The notes: generated by a model from the letters alone, not told the origin. Shown: positions 11,571-23,805, counted from the stretch's first letter. The stretch: DNA of 64,000 bases from Fallopia convolvulus (GCA_964016875.1 OZ024718.1:44121906-44185905), one strand, 5' to 3'. Program-made: numbers and translations.

Positions 11571-14165
11571 GGGAAATTCCTTTTAATGTCCTTAAGTTTT
11601 TGCTTTTTTCTTTTGGTGTCCAAGAAAAATAATTATTCCTTTTGGTACACTTGAGGTTTTGGCTTTTCCTATTAATACCCCTTTCTGGTTCAAATTAGTT
11701 AATTTCAAGCTTACCATTATGTTCATCACCCTTATATTAGTAGGATTCAACTCTTAAAATACTTAAATTGATAACCAAACTACACCAGTTTGAATTTGAA
11801 AACAATCCTCTATTTTAAGGGGGTTGTTTAAAAAATTGTTTACAAAATCAAATAGGGATTGTTAGGTTATGAATTTTGATGTTCTAATAGTCAAATCCTA
11901 CTAATTTAAGGGCGAGGAACACAATGATGAGCTTGAATTTAGGGCTGTAAGCGAACCGAGCCGTTCACGAGAAATTCGGTGTTCGGCTCGGTTAAAGTCT
12001 GTTCGTGTTCGGTTCGATTTATAACGAACCGAACATGAGCAAGCTCGAAAGATAAATGAACCGAACATGAACACAAGAGAATTCGGCTCGTTTGTTCGTG
12101 AACAAGCTCGATTATATGTTCATGAACAAGCTCGATTATATATTCGTGAACACGTTCGATTTTATGTTCATTAACATATTCGATTATATGTTCACGTACA
12201 AATTTAATTATATGTATAAAATACAAATATACAAATAATACAATAACTATATTATTTCTATTTTTTTTTAAATAGACACATTAGCCATAAGGCCCATAAT
12301 CCATGAGCCCATTAGCCCAACCCTAAATTCCCCTTCTTCTAAACCTAAACCTATCACTCTCGTCATTCCGCCGCTGAGCAGCCTGAGCTCTCTCACTCTC
12401 TTTGACTCTCTCATAGACTCTCTCAAACACTCAAACCTAGCATTCTCGTCTGAGATCTCTTCCAACCTCCATTTCACTCTTAGATCTGAGATCTCTCCCG
12501 CTTCTGGTGTGCTCGTCTTTCTTCTCCTGTCCGGCTGTCCAAGTTTTCAGTCTGGTGCGGCGTGACCGACGTCCTTCCGATCTGCGTGTTTCAATTGCTC
12601 GCCGGCGTCTTAATGCAAGTGAAACTTTTTTTTAATTTTTGGGTTTACGGTTCCGGCTGACCGAGTGTTTCAATTCCGGTTGTCCGATTTGTCCTTCCAA
12701 TTTGAGGGTTTCAACAAGCTTTCTTCTCCTGTCAGAGTTTTAATTTGTGAAGTTTTTTTTTGTTTGTCCTTTGCAGGTGAAGCTTCTAGTGTATCAGTTT
12801 GTGCTCGCCTAGTGGAAACTCGCCGATCTCTCTCTCTGAGATTCTGGTGTGCCCATAAACCAGGTTTCAAGTTTTTTCTGCACAAATACTCGTGTCTATC
12901 GATCTCTTTATTTCTTCCTTCTTTTTTGTTAATAATTTCTTCATTTTATTTCTTGCTCACACGAATGCGGCTTGTCAATCAAGGGATTTGTAGAGAAAGA
13001 AAAAAGTAAGTTGTGTCACAAATTTGATTTGATTTTACGCATCCTCCTAGTACATGAAAATTCTAGATTTTGTCTAAAGTTGTGATATATTATTTGGTAC
13101 AATATAATAAATGCATGAAATTAGAGTAGTTAATCTATTCAGGAATCACAATTTCATATGGTGGATGTCTTCTTGCTTGAACATGTCAAATCCAAACACA
13201 GCATAAATCTATATGGAAAATTAATAGATTTCAACTTTACAACACATATTACATTAACTCATAAAAATATAGAATACAATCAAACCCCATCAGTATTTGT
13301 GCAATGAAATGAATCTATCTCTCTCTCACTGAGATTCTGGTGTGTTAATTCTGTTGTGTTAATTTGAATGTTAATTTTTTCAATGATGAAAGATTGATGT
13401 TAAGAAAATATTGTACGGAGATAAAGAGGTAATAATGTCTTTGTTAATTTCTTATCTATTGAATATTCATTTATAATATGTTTGATTATACTATGTTTAA
13501 TTCTTTTGTAGGATGTGGAGAAAAAAGAAGTTACAAATCATATCCTCTTAATGGCTTGAAGATTTGTAATACATAATTGTAGTTTGCTCTCCTTGGGATC
13601 AAATAAATTGTTTTTTGTGTTGTTTTTCAAGACAATTTGTAGTTTGTATTGGTAATATTTGTTCTATCTTTTGCATCAAAGACTTTAAGTTGGGGTTTGC
13701 AATACATTTGAGCAGGTTTGCAAGACATTTGTAGTGGCAATGTATGTTTGTGTTATGGTTTTCTATGAAATTTGAGAAGGTCTGCAGGTTTTATACATTA
13801 ATTTGACAAGGTTTATACTTTAAACGAGCAGGTTCGTCGAGCTTGCTCGTAAGCAGGTTTTATACTTTAAACGAGGATGTTTGTCGAGCTTGTGCTCGTA
13901 AACAAAATAAACGAGCGGGCTCGCGAGCCGAGCTCGAGCTCGACGAGCCTTAAACAAACCGAGCTCGAACAAAATTTTGGGCTCAAACCGAGCTCGAGCC
14001 CGAGCCCGAACAGAGCTTTAAATGACCGAGCCGAGCCTGAGCATTTCAAAACTCGGCTCGGCTCGGTTCGATTACAACCCTACTTCAATTTAACTAATTT
14101 GAACTGAAGAGGGGCGTCAATGGGAAGAGCCAAAACTTCAAGGATACCAAAAGAAAATTTTCTTT
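11571..14165. mobile_element. Fold-back (long inverted repeat) element, split by a hAT insertion
   Basis: The left arm (about 11571-11760) is repeated in inverted orientation by the right arm, which is itself split into 11870-11939 and 14091-14165. GTTCAAATTAGTTAA at 11690-11704 matches TTAACTAATTTGAAC near 14090. A second inverted block carries TTAGTAGGATT in both arms. Removing 11940-14082 and one copy of its target duplication restores a fold-back of roughly 500 bp. No coding capacity; superfamily unknown. Confidence 0.65.
11940..14082. mobile_element. Non-autonomous hAT-type DNA transposon, 2.14 kb
   Basis: The left end is TAGGGCTGTAAGCGAACCGA; the right end, read inward, is TAGGGTTGTAATCGAACCGA. 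The flanks are CTTGAATT (11932-11939) and CTTCAATT (14083-14090), an 8-bp target-site duplication with one mismatch, as expected for hAT elements. Subterminal regions are dense in GAGCTCG/CGAGC-type repeats (11960-12160 and 13820-14070). No transposase frame is present. The interior (about 12300-13000) resembles ordinary plant leader and intron sequence and may be captured host DNA. Confidence 0.75.
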
Positions 14166-14195
14166 TTTTTTTAATCTTTGAAAATGTAAATTTTG

Positions 14196-14918
14196 ATGAG
14201 TGATTGTGCATTTTTATCATAATTGACTGTGCATTTTTATCTTATCCGACTGTTCATTTTCACATTACCCAACTGTGTATGACCTTTTTCATGTGAGTGT
14301 GCACGATGTTGTTACAATGAGTGTGCATCTTTCTACTAACGATTGTGTATTTTCATCTTGTGTGACTATGCATTTGCATCTAATCCAATTGTGCATTTTC
14401 GCATTACTCGACTGTGTAAGACCTTTTTATGTGAGTGTGCAGGATGGTCTTACAATGAGTGTAACAAGTGTGCATTTTCATATTACCCGATTGTGCATTT
14501 GCATCTATTCCGACTGTGCATTCTCACATTACTCGACTATGTGACATTTTTATGTGAGTTTGCATGATGGTCTTACAATGAGTGTGCATTTTTCTACCAC
14601 CGACTGTGCATAATTTGTACAAGTGATTGTGCATAATGTTCTTATTAACTGTGCATTACCTTTTTCAAATGGGTTTTCATGATGAACTTATAATGAGTAA
14701 GGTTTGCACACTCAATTACAATAGTATACACATTAACCTACAAGAGTATACACATTCATTAAAAAAATAATGCACAGTCACTTGTAATACAATGCACAAT
14801 TGGTGAGCACGTCATAAACACTTTGTTTAGAATACTATGCACATTCACTAACAAAATAACACACAATCACTTACAAAGTAATGAACAGTCGCTAACAAGA
14901 TAATGCACAGCTAGTGGT
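14196..14918. repeat. Degenerate GTGCAT minisatellite in inverted halves
   Basis: Units of roughly 20-25 bp built on GACTGTGCATTTTCAT run on the plus strand from about 14196 to 14680. From about 14700 to 14910 the same motif runs inverted as TGCACAGTCACTTA-type units. The arrangement suggests the two arms of a decayed fold-back or MULE-like element. Confidence 0.65.
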
Positions 14919-16458
14919 TGATAGCTTGCATTTAGGTATAGATTAGGATGCATATTGATGTTTATATTGCATGGGTTTAGCTTATTTTAGTTTAATTCTT
15001 AGGTTTTTTAGGTTATCTAGGAAATTCGGGTTTTTCGTTTGTTTTGTTCAGTTCTGCAGATCTTTAGGTAAACAAGTGTGGACGGGACGAAATTTAGTGG
15101 ACTATGGTGAAGTTTGATGAAGCTTAGAGTGATACAAATGAAGATTAGAAGAGATAAGGCCCGAGAGCTTGAGGGATAAAAACGCTTAAACCCGGGCTAT
15201 GCATTGGAGTTCTTGTTTTGACACCTCTATCTTGCAATTCTTGGTTTGGGAGCTATTGTGATCGGATGAAGCTGAGTTTGGTATCACTAGAAAGATAATT
15301 CAAAGAGCTACAATTCATATTTTTACTCCGAGTCCAAATTCCAACTCGAAGTGGGTCAAAATAGCCTCTAAAGTGTCACTTGAATGCTGAACCGAGGGTA
15401 AAAGCGCGGGTTAGCATGTAAAAGCACGGCCGCGCTTTTGGAGGTCAAGCCGCACAATTGTGATTTTACGCGGAGACATGGGCCGACGACTTATTGGGCT
15501 TCATGTTGGGCTAGTCTTATGTTATTTTTGGATATTGTGGCTTGGGATATTCTATCTTTAGATGTTGTTTGGGATATTTAAACTCTTGTTAGTTTATCTT
15601 TTTGATAACTTGAATCATAATTTTAGAGGCTAGGGTTTTTCTCTCTAGAGACAAAATTCAAACCTTTGTAAGTTTTTCTTTAATTTAATCATGCATTGCA
15701 TATTTCTTTGTGTTTGACTAGTTCTTAAAATCATAGATTGCATAATATTGTGAGGTTTGATTGATTCTCAACAATTTGAATAGGTTTTATTCCCTGTACT
15801 TAAATTGATCGAATCAGAATAATTCTAGGGTTTTGTTAGATTGGCCACCTAATAGAATTTCTAGGTTAATTTACAACTAATCTGATTAAGTCCCGTTTGG
15901 GAGTGATTAGATAAAGTAGCAACTATAATTGTTTAGACCCGTTCGGGCTATTCAGTTGTAGAAGGGATAAGAGAATAGACCACAGATAACTTGATTAGTT
16001 GTTTGCGTCGAGTATTTGTTTTTATCGATACTTTGAACTTAAAGCTGTTGTTTAATTGAATTTATACGTTGTTTTAGGTTGTTAGATGATTAGGGTTGTT
16101 CAGACTGTTAGCTCTTTCAACTAAATATAAAGTTTTGGATAATAATCCACGGTAGATTATTCAATTGAATTGAGAATCAAGAGAATCAATGATCAATAAG
16201 CACATTTATGATGGATTTAACTAGTTGAACTCTTGTCTCTCATATATTTACAATCAACTTTTCATTCATATTTTCTTTTTAATTTGCATATTATACTAGA
16301 TAATCATTCCAAAACCCCCCATAATTTGGTTACTTGGCACGCAAGCAAAAACACAAATACACAAGTTTCTGTGGGATCGACATTTACTTACCATTCTACT
16401 AAGTTTGGAAAAGTTAGGTTCTTTGATAGGTATAACGACCACCGAAAATACCTCATCA
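14919..16458 (+). mobile_element. Probable solo LTR of a Ty3/gypsy-type retrotransposon, 1540 bp
   Basis: It begins TGATAGCTTGC and ends CCTCATCA. Flanking GTGGT (14914-14918) and GTGGC (16459-16463) form a 5-bp target duplication with one mismatch. Near the right end, CTGTGGGATCGACA followed by TTGATAGGTATAACGACC is the sort of LTR 3' end seen in plant gypsy elements. No internal region or second LTR is present. Confidence 0.6.
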
Positions 16459-17090
16459 GTGGCATAGCCAGTAATCTGGCCAAGAGGGGGCTAAGTATAT
16501 AAAATACGGGAAAAAAATCCATATCAAATGACCAGGGGTAGACAAAACTGATACATATGATTAATGGAAAAAATATAAGCATCGTAATTAAACAAAAAAT
16601 GCATTATAATTATAATTTAAAAAATGCGCACACAATCAAGAACACGAGTAATTTCACTTAAAAATGGGAAAACCACGTCACAGACAATTTTTTGGCGAAT
16701 TATTTGCGTATTTTTCGAAAAAAAGGATACAAAGGACACATTCGAGATATGCATCAAAACTAGCTTTTTTCTGCATCAAAACTGATATTTTGGGATCAAA
16801 ACTAGTTGTAAGTGCATCAAAACCGATGTCTTAGATATGTGTTTTGTGCATCAAAATTAATAGTATGTGCATCAAAATTAACCGCCCTAGCATCAAAACG
16901 AGCCAAGTGTGTATGAAAAAACTAAAAAGTGAATATTGTTTGTGCGTGCCTCAAAATTGGTTGAATGTGCATCAAACTAGAAGATTGCGCATCAAAACAG
17001 ACGTCTTAGATATGTATTTATGCATCAAAACCATTGAATCGGATCAGGATTTTAATAGTTATGATATGTAGTCATCAATTTTTCACTTGT
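16459..17090. repeat. Degenerate GCATCAAAA repeat tract
   Basis: From about 16745 to 17035 the motif GCATCAAAACTG-like recurs about ten times with irregular spacing. The DNA before it is AT-rich with no recognised gene. It may belong to the same broken element as the GTGCAT tract on the other side of the solo LTR. Confidence 0.5.
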
Positions 17091-17118
17091 TCCCTTGTCA
17101 AATGGTCACATCTATTAG

Positions 17119-17260
17119 CTCATCGTCACCCATTTTCGACATAGGCATACTTAGCATATACACAAACTTGAGTGTGGTAAGAAGGAAGTGCATCTTCTTT
17201 AGTTAGCGATAGGATTTGACCCCTTTAAAATTCTCCAACTTATCGAATTTGGAACCAATG
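17119..17260 (-). pseudogene. Copia gag relic
   Basis: The minus-strand translation contains KKMHFLLTTLKFVYMLSMPM, closely matching the Gag N-terminus of the young copia element at 46133-46315 (KKMHFLLTTLKVVYVLSTPM). A stop just before this match and loss of the rest of the element show it is debris. From 17260 to 18190 I see no gene. Confidence 0.65.
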
Positions 17261-18189
17261 ATGCAATCGTAATCAACAAATACGATATTAGAGTGTTGTC
17301 TTCTAGAACTCTGTATGATGGCTATAGTCTTGTTGGGCCCAAACTTTGCTAGCCCAGTCGAGGAAGCCTAAGAAGATCAAGGGCCTGAAATTCCGTCTAA
17401 CCCAGGGCCGCAAATGATGAGGGAAAAACACCAGGTGATGATCTAGGAAAGAAGTGGGGAGAGGACAGGCGAACGTGGGAGAACGATTGGAAAGCTAGTG
17501 AGAGGCAACCATCGAGGGATGAAGGGAGAGGGATAAAAAGTAACGGAGAGGTAAAAAGAGGCACGTGTGCCTAATCAGAAGTGTGTGAATTTTGTAATAT
17601 AGAGCAATTATAACCCAAAAAGTTCCTTTCTTACATTCGAATCCACCGCTCAGTCTTTAATACTTCTGAAAGATTAAATCGTTTAGATTAGTTCCACATC
17701 ACATTCAGAATACAAAATTGGCCATTGGCAAATTCTTGTCCAAAACAAGTCTTCGTCCCTTTCTTCTTTGATCAAACGTACTTCAAATGTAATGAACAAA
17801 TTTAACTTGATGAATGATTAAAAGACGTTAAACATGCTCTCCTAAAATCGTATTTTGACCCTATATGGCTATATAGTTGACTAAGGGTTACATGAAATCA
17901 ATATTGGAATGAGACAATCGACATACTCTTATTATAGGTTGGTTACAAGAGCACTACTTATAAGGTTGTGTTTTGAGTTATTGGGTTTTGTTCTTCTTAA
18001 TCAAATTCGATTCTCTCCATAACAGACCCTTTGGAGAGAATCAACACCCATAAAACCCTTTTATAATAAGTATAGGTTGTTTTCCAACACTCATGAAACC
18101 ATTTGGAGACAAGAAATCGATATTTTATAGCATTAACAATTTGATCAAAGGAGCATTATTAATATTTCATCATGATGTATTAACCTAAA

Positions 18190-18562
18190 TAATTATATAC
18201 TTTATTTACAATTCAACATAGGAATAGGATGCATTTCTTGACATGACAGACCCATGTGCTCTTCTCACGGAATGTCAACATGCTCGTGCTTTTCAAATTA
18301 AAATATTGGATTTTTCTTGTACCTACACCCACTGCATCAGAATCTGACTCATTCATATTGATATTATCATCCTGTCAACCATGTGCTAGGTATAGAAACA
18401 AACAGGGTTTCTCATGAGATCCTTCCCTTCTTTTTCTCACTTTTGTGTCTAAAACAGGATGGGATACTTTGAATATTGTACCAAACTTTCACTTTGAACA
18501 GCTTACAAAAACATTGAAAGCCGCTATTGACAGTGACTACTATGTCAAAGTCGTCTGCTTGA
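18190..18562 (+). pseudogene. Decayed partial copy of the phosphatase-like gene (intron 4 and exon 5)
   Basis: This stretch aligns in the same orientation with about 36615-36970 of the phosphatase-like gene. Shared pieces include TTACAATTCAACATAGG, the intron body with TTCTTGACATGA/TTCCTGACATGA, the acceptor AACAGGA, and exon 5 ending in GACAGTGACT. The exon copy carries an early in-frame TGA, so it cannot encode the protein. Because an intron is present, it arose by DNA duplication, not retrotransposition. Neighbouring exons were not found. Confidence 0.75.
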
Positions 18563-18917
18563 GTTTGTTTTTTACATTTTTTCTGGGTATCTTAGTTATT
18601 CTCAAGTTTGATCATTTGTAAAACAGTAAATCAATGAAAAATGACAATGGCAATACGTTTCTTATATGTACTTGTTCTTAATCTCATGCTTCCTTGAAGA
18701 GCTTTCCACAGTTTCCAGTGACCATGGATAGAAAGATGTTGTTAAAGAGTATAATGGATGTCATCCGCCTCAAACTAGACAATATCCTAGATGTGTCTGT
18801 GTAATTTTAAAACAGCAAAAAGGATTCCTACTGAACAAACAAAGGCAAATCTCATCACCTGTGTCCTCAGAATCCAGAAAAGATTTGAATGCTGAATCTA
18901 TTAATGTTCTCTAGCTT

Positions 18918-21126
18918 CTAGATTTCATCCTGCACATAATTCACAAACAACCTGGATGAAGAAAGGACTGAACAAGTATAAACTCATAGTTGAAATCGTA
19001 ACAGATTTTCTCGCGAAACAAACCTGTTTAAGAAGCCCACCGACTAGATCCTCTAGAGTTTCACAGTTATTCTGAGTGAACTCGGCTAGTAATTCTGTAT
19101 CCTCAAGCAAGTAACTAGTATCATCCAGTCTCATCAGCGCATCAGCTTCACTATCCTGAACTCGCGTATTCTGCATAAGACTTGAAGCACTATCACCACT
19201 TATCTGTGCAGCCGGAGAATCAAAGAGACTGTTGTACTGGAGTGAACTGTTGTTTTGGCCAAAACTCTGGTTTGATGATTCAATGTTTGGAATCAAAGTG
19301 TTGTTGCCCATGATGTTATAGGCAACATTCTGAGCAGCAAAAGAGTATTGCCCCCCGCCGCCTTTCATCATGTCTTGATTGGGACCTCCCAGATCAGCAG
19401 ATGTGTCGACGTAAGAGCGTTCAAGTGCATTCTGGAGATAAGAAATGTCAGTAGAGGAAAAGCCAGCGTTGAAGCCGCTAGGCGAAAGATGGCTCTTGCC
19501 TCCTAACAGGTTTTGATGAGCAGTTGGCCGGGAATTGTTCATCCAATTCTGCATACATTTGGTGTAATCAAGCAGGCTAGGAACAGCAGCGTGCGGCTTC
19601 ACTTGTGAAGGCGTTGTGCCAAGTAAGCCTTGGCTGGCTGACATACTTCTGTTGCTGTTCTGGTTTTGAAAATGGTCCATGCCGCCCCTCAATCTTGGGT
19701 TTGAACGCAAGCATTTCCCAAGATTACTTGTTGCATCTCGTGACAAGCTTGAACGGTAGCCAGCAGCCGCATTAATTTGGCCTAGTCCACTGCCCAAGCC
19801 ACTATACACGCCATATGGGTTCGCGTAAATGTACGAGTCTTGAATCCCAAAAGGCGTTGTTGCATCTGTAGACTGGTGTGATGAAGAATTCAACCTTTTC
19901 AGGTAGAGCCTGTATTTCTGCAACCAAAAAATGGCTCGGCTTGCTTATGTTCATTATAGAAAAGCCTGTATTCCTTTCTTTGTTGACAAATCACAAAGTT
20001 AAGTTAGTTACCTGCAGATGGCTGGCCACATTCTCTCTAGTTATTCCCTCCACATTCATGAAGTCAAGAATCTTTTTCGGAAAAGCCTCTGCAGTGAAAA
20101 CAAGGTACAAAAACTACTTGACTAAGAATGGAACCCAAAATTTATAAGTTTTAGAATTAATTGTAAGATTTAGGACGCACTCTCGGGGCCCAACTGATCA
20201 ACAGCAGCAACAAACTTCTTATGGAGTTCAGGAGACCAAACAACGCGAGGCTTCTTCTGAGCGTTTGAATCCGCATTCTCATTCCTGCAATCATCATCTT
20301 CATCTCCTTCATCTGCACCGTCCCCGGAGTCGGAGTTGTTCTGCTCCTTCCTCTTCCTTGATTTTGTCTCCTCCTCCGAGTTTGCATTGTCCATTGAGAG
20401 AGGGGCTGCTGATCCATCATCGTCTCCTGCTTCCGAATCAGAAACAGCCTTGCCTTTTTGGCTTTTCCTGATCACATGCTGCCATATGTTCTTAAGCTCT
20501 TCTATTCTTACAGGTTTCAACAAGTAGTCAACAGCTCCATGTCTTACTCCCTTCATTACAAGCTTAGGATCATCATTTGCTGACAGCACTGCAAAGGACA
20601 AATATCAATTAGTGCAAGCATTTTATATATTTTTCTCATTAACAAGATTCAAACTTACTGATAACAGGAAGGTCTAGTTCAAGGCCTATAAGCTCAAGAA
20701 GCTTAAACCCATCCATCTCTGGCATATGCACATCACTTATAACAATGTCGAACTTGTCCTTGTTTTCCTTCAACATCTTTAAAGCCATCACTGCTTCTGT
20801 CGTAACCGTAACTGTTCAATTTTCGAATCAACATCAATCAATGTTTTTTTTTTTTCTTAAAGTCGATCATATAAAAAATCCATCAAAATTTGATTAAAAA
20901 AAAATAAGAAAAAGAAAACATATTCAAAAGTAATGGAGAAATCATGATAAACTATATATGTAAGAATAAAAATGAACTAATCTCACATAAATGTAATACG
21001 AAGGATATTTATACCATGGTATTTGCACTTGACAAGGAGTCTCTCCAAGATCCTCAGACAAGGAAGATTATCATCCACCACGAGCACCCTCAATCCCACT
21101 GGAAACTTGTCTCTTTCCACGGCCAT
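18918..21126 (-). CDS. Type-B response regulator (cytokinin signalling transcription factor)
   Basis: Two-domain nuclear transcription factor that acts at the end of the cytokinin His-Asp phosphorelay. Exons on the minus strand: 21126-21015, 20811-20659, 20588-20181, 20088-20012, 19917-19024 and probably 18929-18918; 551 aa. The receiver domain covers about residues 12-125, with the acidic pair in VLVVDDN, phospho-acceptor Asp64 in VISDVHMPEMDG and Lys113 in YLLKPVR. An acidic, Ser-rich linker with KSRKRK (likely nuclear signal) follows. The GARP/Myb-like DNA-binding domain (about 199-257) runs from KKPRVVWSPELHKKF to ENVASHLQKYRLYLKRL. The C-terminal half is rich in Gln, Asn and Ser, as in activation regions. 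The tiny last exon (Asp-Glu-Ile-stop) is the least certain part; without that splice the frame runs to a stop at 18925-18927. Conserved gene order suggests an ARR18 relationship. Confidence 0.87.
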
Positions 21127-21339
21127 TATAGCAAGGCCCCCCAACAAAATACAAAATTTCTTTATTTCTTTTCTTCAGGATATATGTGTTTTGAGTTCTC
21201 TCAAAAAAAATATAAAGGATACGTGTTTAGAGGCCAACAAAATCACAAGACAGAAGAAAGCAATTGCATAAGAAGATCGAAAACCCTATGTGTGAATAAT
21301 ATTGGTTCTTCATTTTTCGAATGACAAGGATACAAAGGA

Positions 21340-21600
21340 TTTAATGGTGAGAGATTGTGTTTTTGCATATATAAGGCAAGTGATCACCTAAAGATTTTAA
21401 TCTTTAATTTCCTTATTCGATCTTTTTCAAGTTCACTGACTTTAAGCCCTTCTCGAATAATTTTCTTAATTCGAATTATAAGGAAAGAAACGTTTTAATG
21501 GTGGATGATTGTGTTTTTGCTGCATATGTGGCAAGTGATCACCTAAAGATTTTCATCTTTAATTTTCTTCAAGTTCAGTGAATTTAAGCCCTTGAGCGCA
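21340..21600 (-). promoter_or_regulatory. Duplicated promoter segment of the response-regulator gene
   Basis: Two direct copies, about 21340-21450 and 21496-21597, share GTGTTTTTGC, GGCAAGTGATCACCTAAAG, ATCTTTAATTT and TTTAAGCCCTT. The proximal copy carries a TATA-like TTATATATG (minus strand, 21367-21375), about 240 bp before the ATG. In the distal copy the matching site is GCATATGTGG, with no TATA. Confidence 0.6.
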
Positions 21601-21719
21601 TCCTTTTATCATTGACTTTTATACGATGTCTTTGAGATGGATTTAATCCCTATATAAATTTTGGTGTATTTTAACTAAATTCAATTATTATTGTCACATA
21701 ACTTAATTTTAGTTTTTCT

Positions 21720-21830
21720 TGGGTCTATCCGGCGTACCTTCTTTCCCTTGGGCAGGAGTACCCCCATCTTGACCCCCAAATTTCGTTGTAGGGGAGCCTC
21801 ACTAGGTCAATGATGATGATGATGATGAGT
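21720..21830 (+). mobile_element. Short RTE-type LINE 3' end
   Basis: The sequence has the look of an RTE 3' end: CTTGGGCAGGAGTACCCCC, then GGGGAGCCTCACTAGG, then a (ATG)n tail at about 21811-21828. Only the last 100 bp or so remains. Confidence 0.35.
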
Positions 21831-22715
21831 GAATTAAAGCCCTTCTCAAAATATTTTCATGTCAAGGTTTTAGACCTCTCAATACTCGGTCGACTCAGAT
21901 ATAATTTAACCCGAACCGTCTAAAACTGTACAGGAAAAATCAATGTCTCTTAAGTATAATCCAAACTCGACCGATCCAAACTCTAGTTGAAAATTGAAAC
22001 CGCCTGGGTTAACCTTAGGGCGATCTCATCCGGTATACTGGATATCTAATAATATATTTTTTTAAATTGCGATATGTGTCTTCGTTCTGTTAATGGTTGG
22101 ATATCCAATAAGAAATATATATTTGGGTCGGATAGGATATCCAATAAGAAATATAATATCTTAATATATATTTTATAAAAACTGATTATTTCAGCACATT
22201 AATATCTTAACAAAAATAAAAAATGTTTAAAAATATTCAATTCAAGTAACTTAACATTTTTATAATTTTAATAAACTATATTAATATCATAATATTGTAT
22301 TATATTTAGTAAACTCATCACGTGAGTATCACGGGAATTCAACTAGTGGTAATAACATTGATGTCTCCTATAAGAACACTCTTTTTTTTTTATCAATTGA
22401 TATTTTATCCAATATACTATCCCATCCAAACTATTTTGAATTTCTTACCAATCAAATCTATATATGAAAAATATTTATATTTATATTTCAGATAAATTAA
22501 CTCATGCTTGGATAATTTTTAAAACCATATCTTATTAGTTAAATTGTTTTTTATTTATCATTTTAATAACCTTATGAATTTTCATAAGTTGATTGATTTG
22601 TATGAAAAGAATAATTTAATATTTTGTTCATAATCCAATAAAAAAAAAGCCTTTGTAACTTCCCCAATCTTTGTTAAAATGAGAGAAAAGTGAGGCATTT
22701 GACTATTAACCAAGG
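21831..22715. other. AT-rich intergenic region
   Basis: No gene seen. A 20-bp direct repeat containing GGATATCCAATAAG lies at 22099-22118 and 22135-22154. Confidence 0.4.
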
Positions 22716-22728
22716 TCAATTGAATCTT

Positions 22729-23805
22729 AATTTTCTCAACTCATCCTAGACTTTAGAATGATTTCTTACGAACATCTGATTTTAGAATATTTTGATCGAC
22801 CAAGCTCGTATGGCCGATAAGGCCCAGTTCAGTCTTGTTTGTATGTAATTTCAACCTATAGCTGCAAAAGCTTCGTTGATATGGTGAGACTATGTTTAGA
22901 AAGTTCTCCCTCAAGTGTAACTTTGAGTGAATATGATTCTTGTTCTTGTCAAGGAACTCGATTGATTTTGTTTCGGGTTTGTCGTCAGTTTTTTGACTGT
23001 GTGCCCGTTTCACCATCTTGTCGCCTTTTGTTGAAAAAGACTGAGTTCCTTTTTTCGACCTTGATCGTTTGGTGGGCTCGTTTGTGCAGTTGCTTACCAG
23101 AATTTCATCGTTGGCCGATCTCATTGGTTGGGATGTACTTTTTTCTTCTAATCTTTCTCTAAGAGTTCTTTGTCATTCCAAACCCATCCGACCTCTTGGT
23201 CGTTGTTGTTTTCTCCGGATGTGTCAACTGTCGACCCTCTTTCTTGCTTCTTTTATGCTATTAGCAAGTTTCACTGGATTTGTCTTCTTTCGTCTTTCTC
23301 TACTTTCCCCTTTTGGCTTGGTTGATGGGCCTTTGGTCCACTTGGCTTGATCTTTTGTTGGCAGGTTTGCTCGGTTGTGGCATTTGTGGTTTTGTTCTCC
23401 TTTGTTGTTTGATTTGTGTGTTGTGTCAGTTTGGCTCGAGCACGGTTTGTACTTCTCCAAAATTTGGGTTAGGGATTGGGTATGGTATGTTTATGATTGG
23501 TGAGGATGCTTGGATGTTTTCAAGGCTATTGAAGATCCTTCATCCTGGTGAAGGCAAAATCAGTAGTCCACTTCCTCTTTCCTCGCCTTTGACCTGAATG
23601 CTAAAGACGCAGCTCTCTTTAACCCTTCACTTTCCCCACTACCCTTCTCATTCTAGTTCCTTATTTTATCACTAGTACTTACTTTTTGTGTGCTTTTTAG
23701 TTGCTTTAGTTTGTTCATGCTGTGGTTTCGGCTTTTATTTTACACGACCTCTCGGTTTCACTGAGCTTGTCTGGTAAATCGAATTCTTACCTTCTATCAA
23801 AAAAA
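22729..23805 (+). mobile_element. Retroposed insertion with A-tail, 1.08 kb (probably a LINE 3' end)
   Basis: The block ends in CTTCTATCAAAAAAA and is bracketed by TCAATTGAATCTT (22716-22728) and TCAATTAGATCTT (23806-23818), a 13-bp direct repeat with two differences, as expected for target-primed reverse transcription. Open frames inside match no domain that I recognise, so it is most likely a 5'-truncated LINE carrying mainly 3' UTR. Confidence 0.5.

Noticed and set aside
12665..13009. 114-codon open frame inside the hAT element
   Set aside because: No domain, hydrophobic low-complexity composition and no splice or promoter support; kept only as part of the element's interior.
14275..14567. 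Overlapping Cys/Val-rich frames
   Set aside because: They are translations of the GTGCAT minisatellite.
14196..14918. CRISPR-like spaced repeats
   Set aside because: Units are degenerate, spacing is irregular, orientation flips, and the DNA is plant nuclear.
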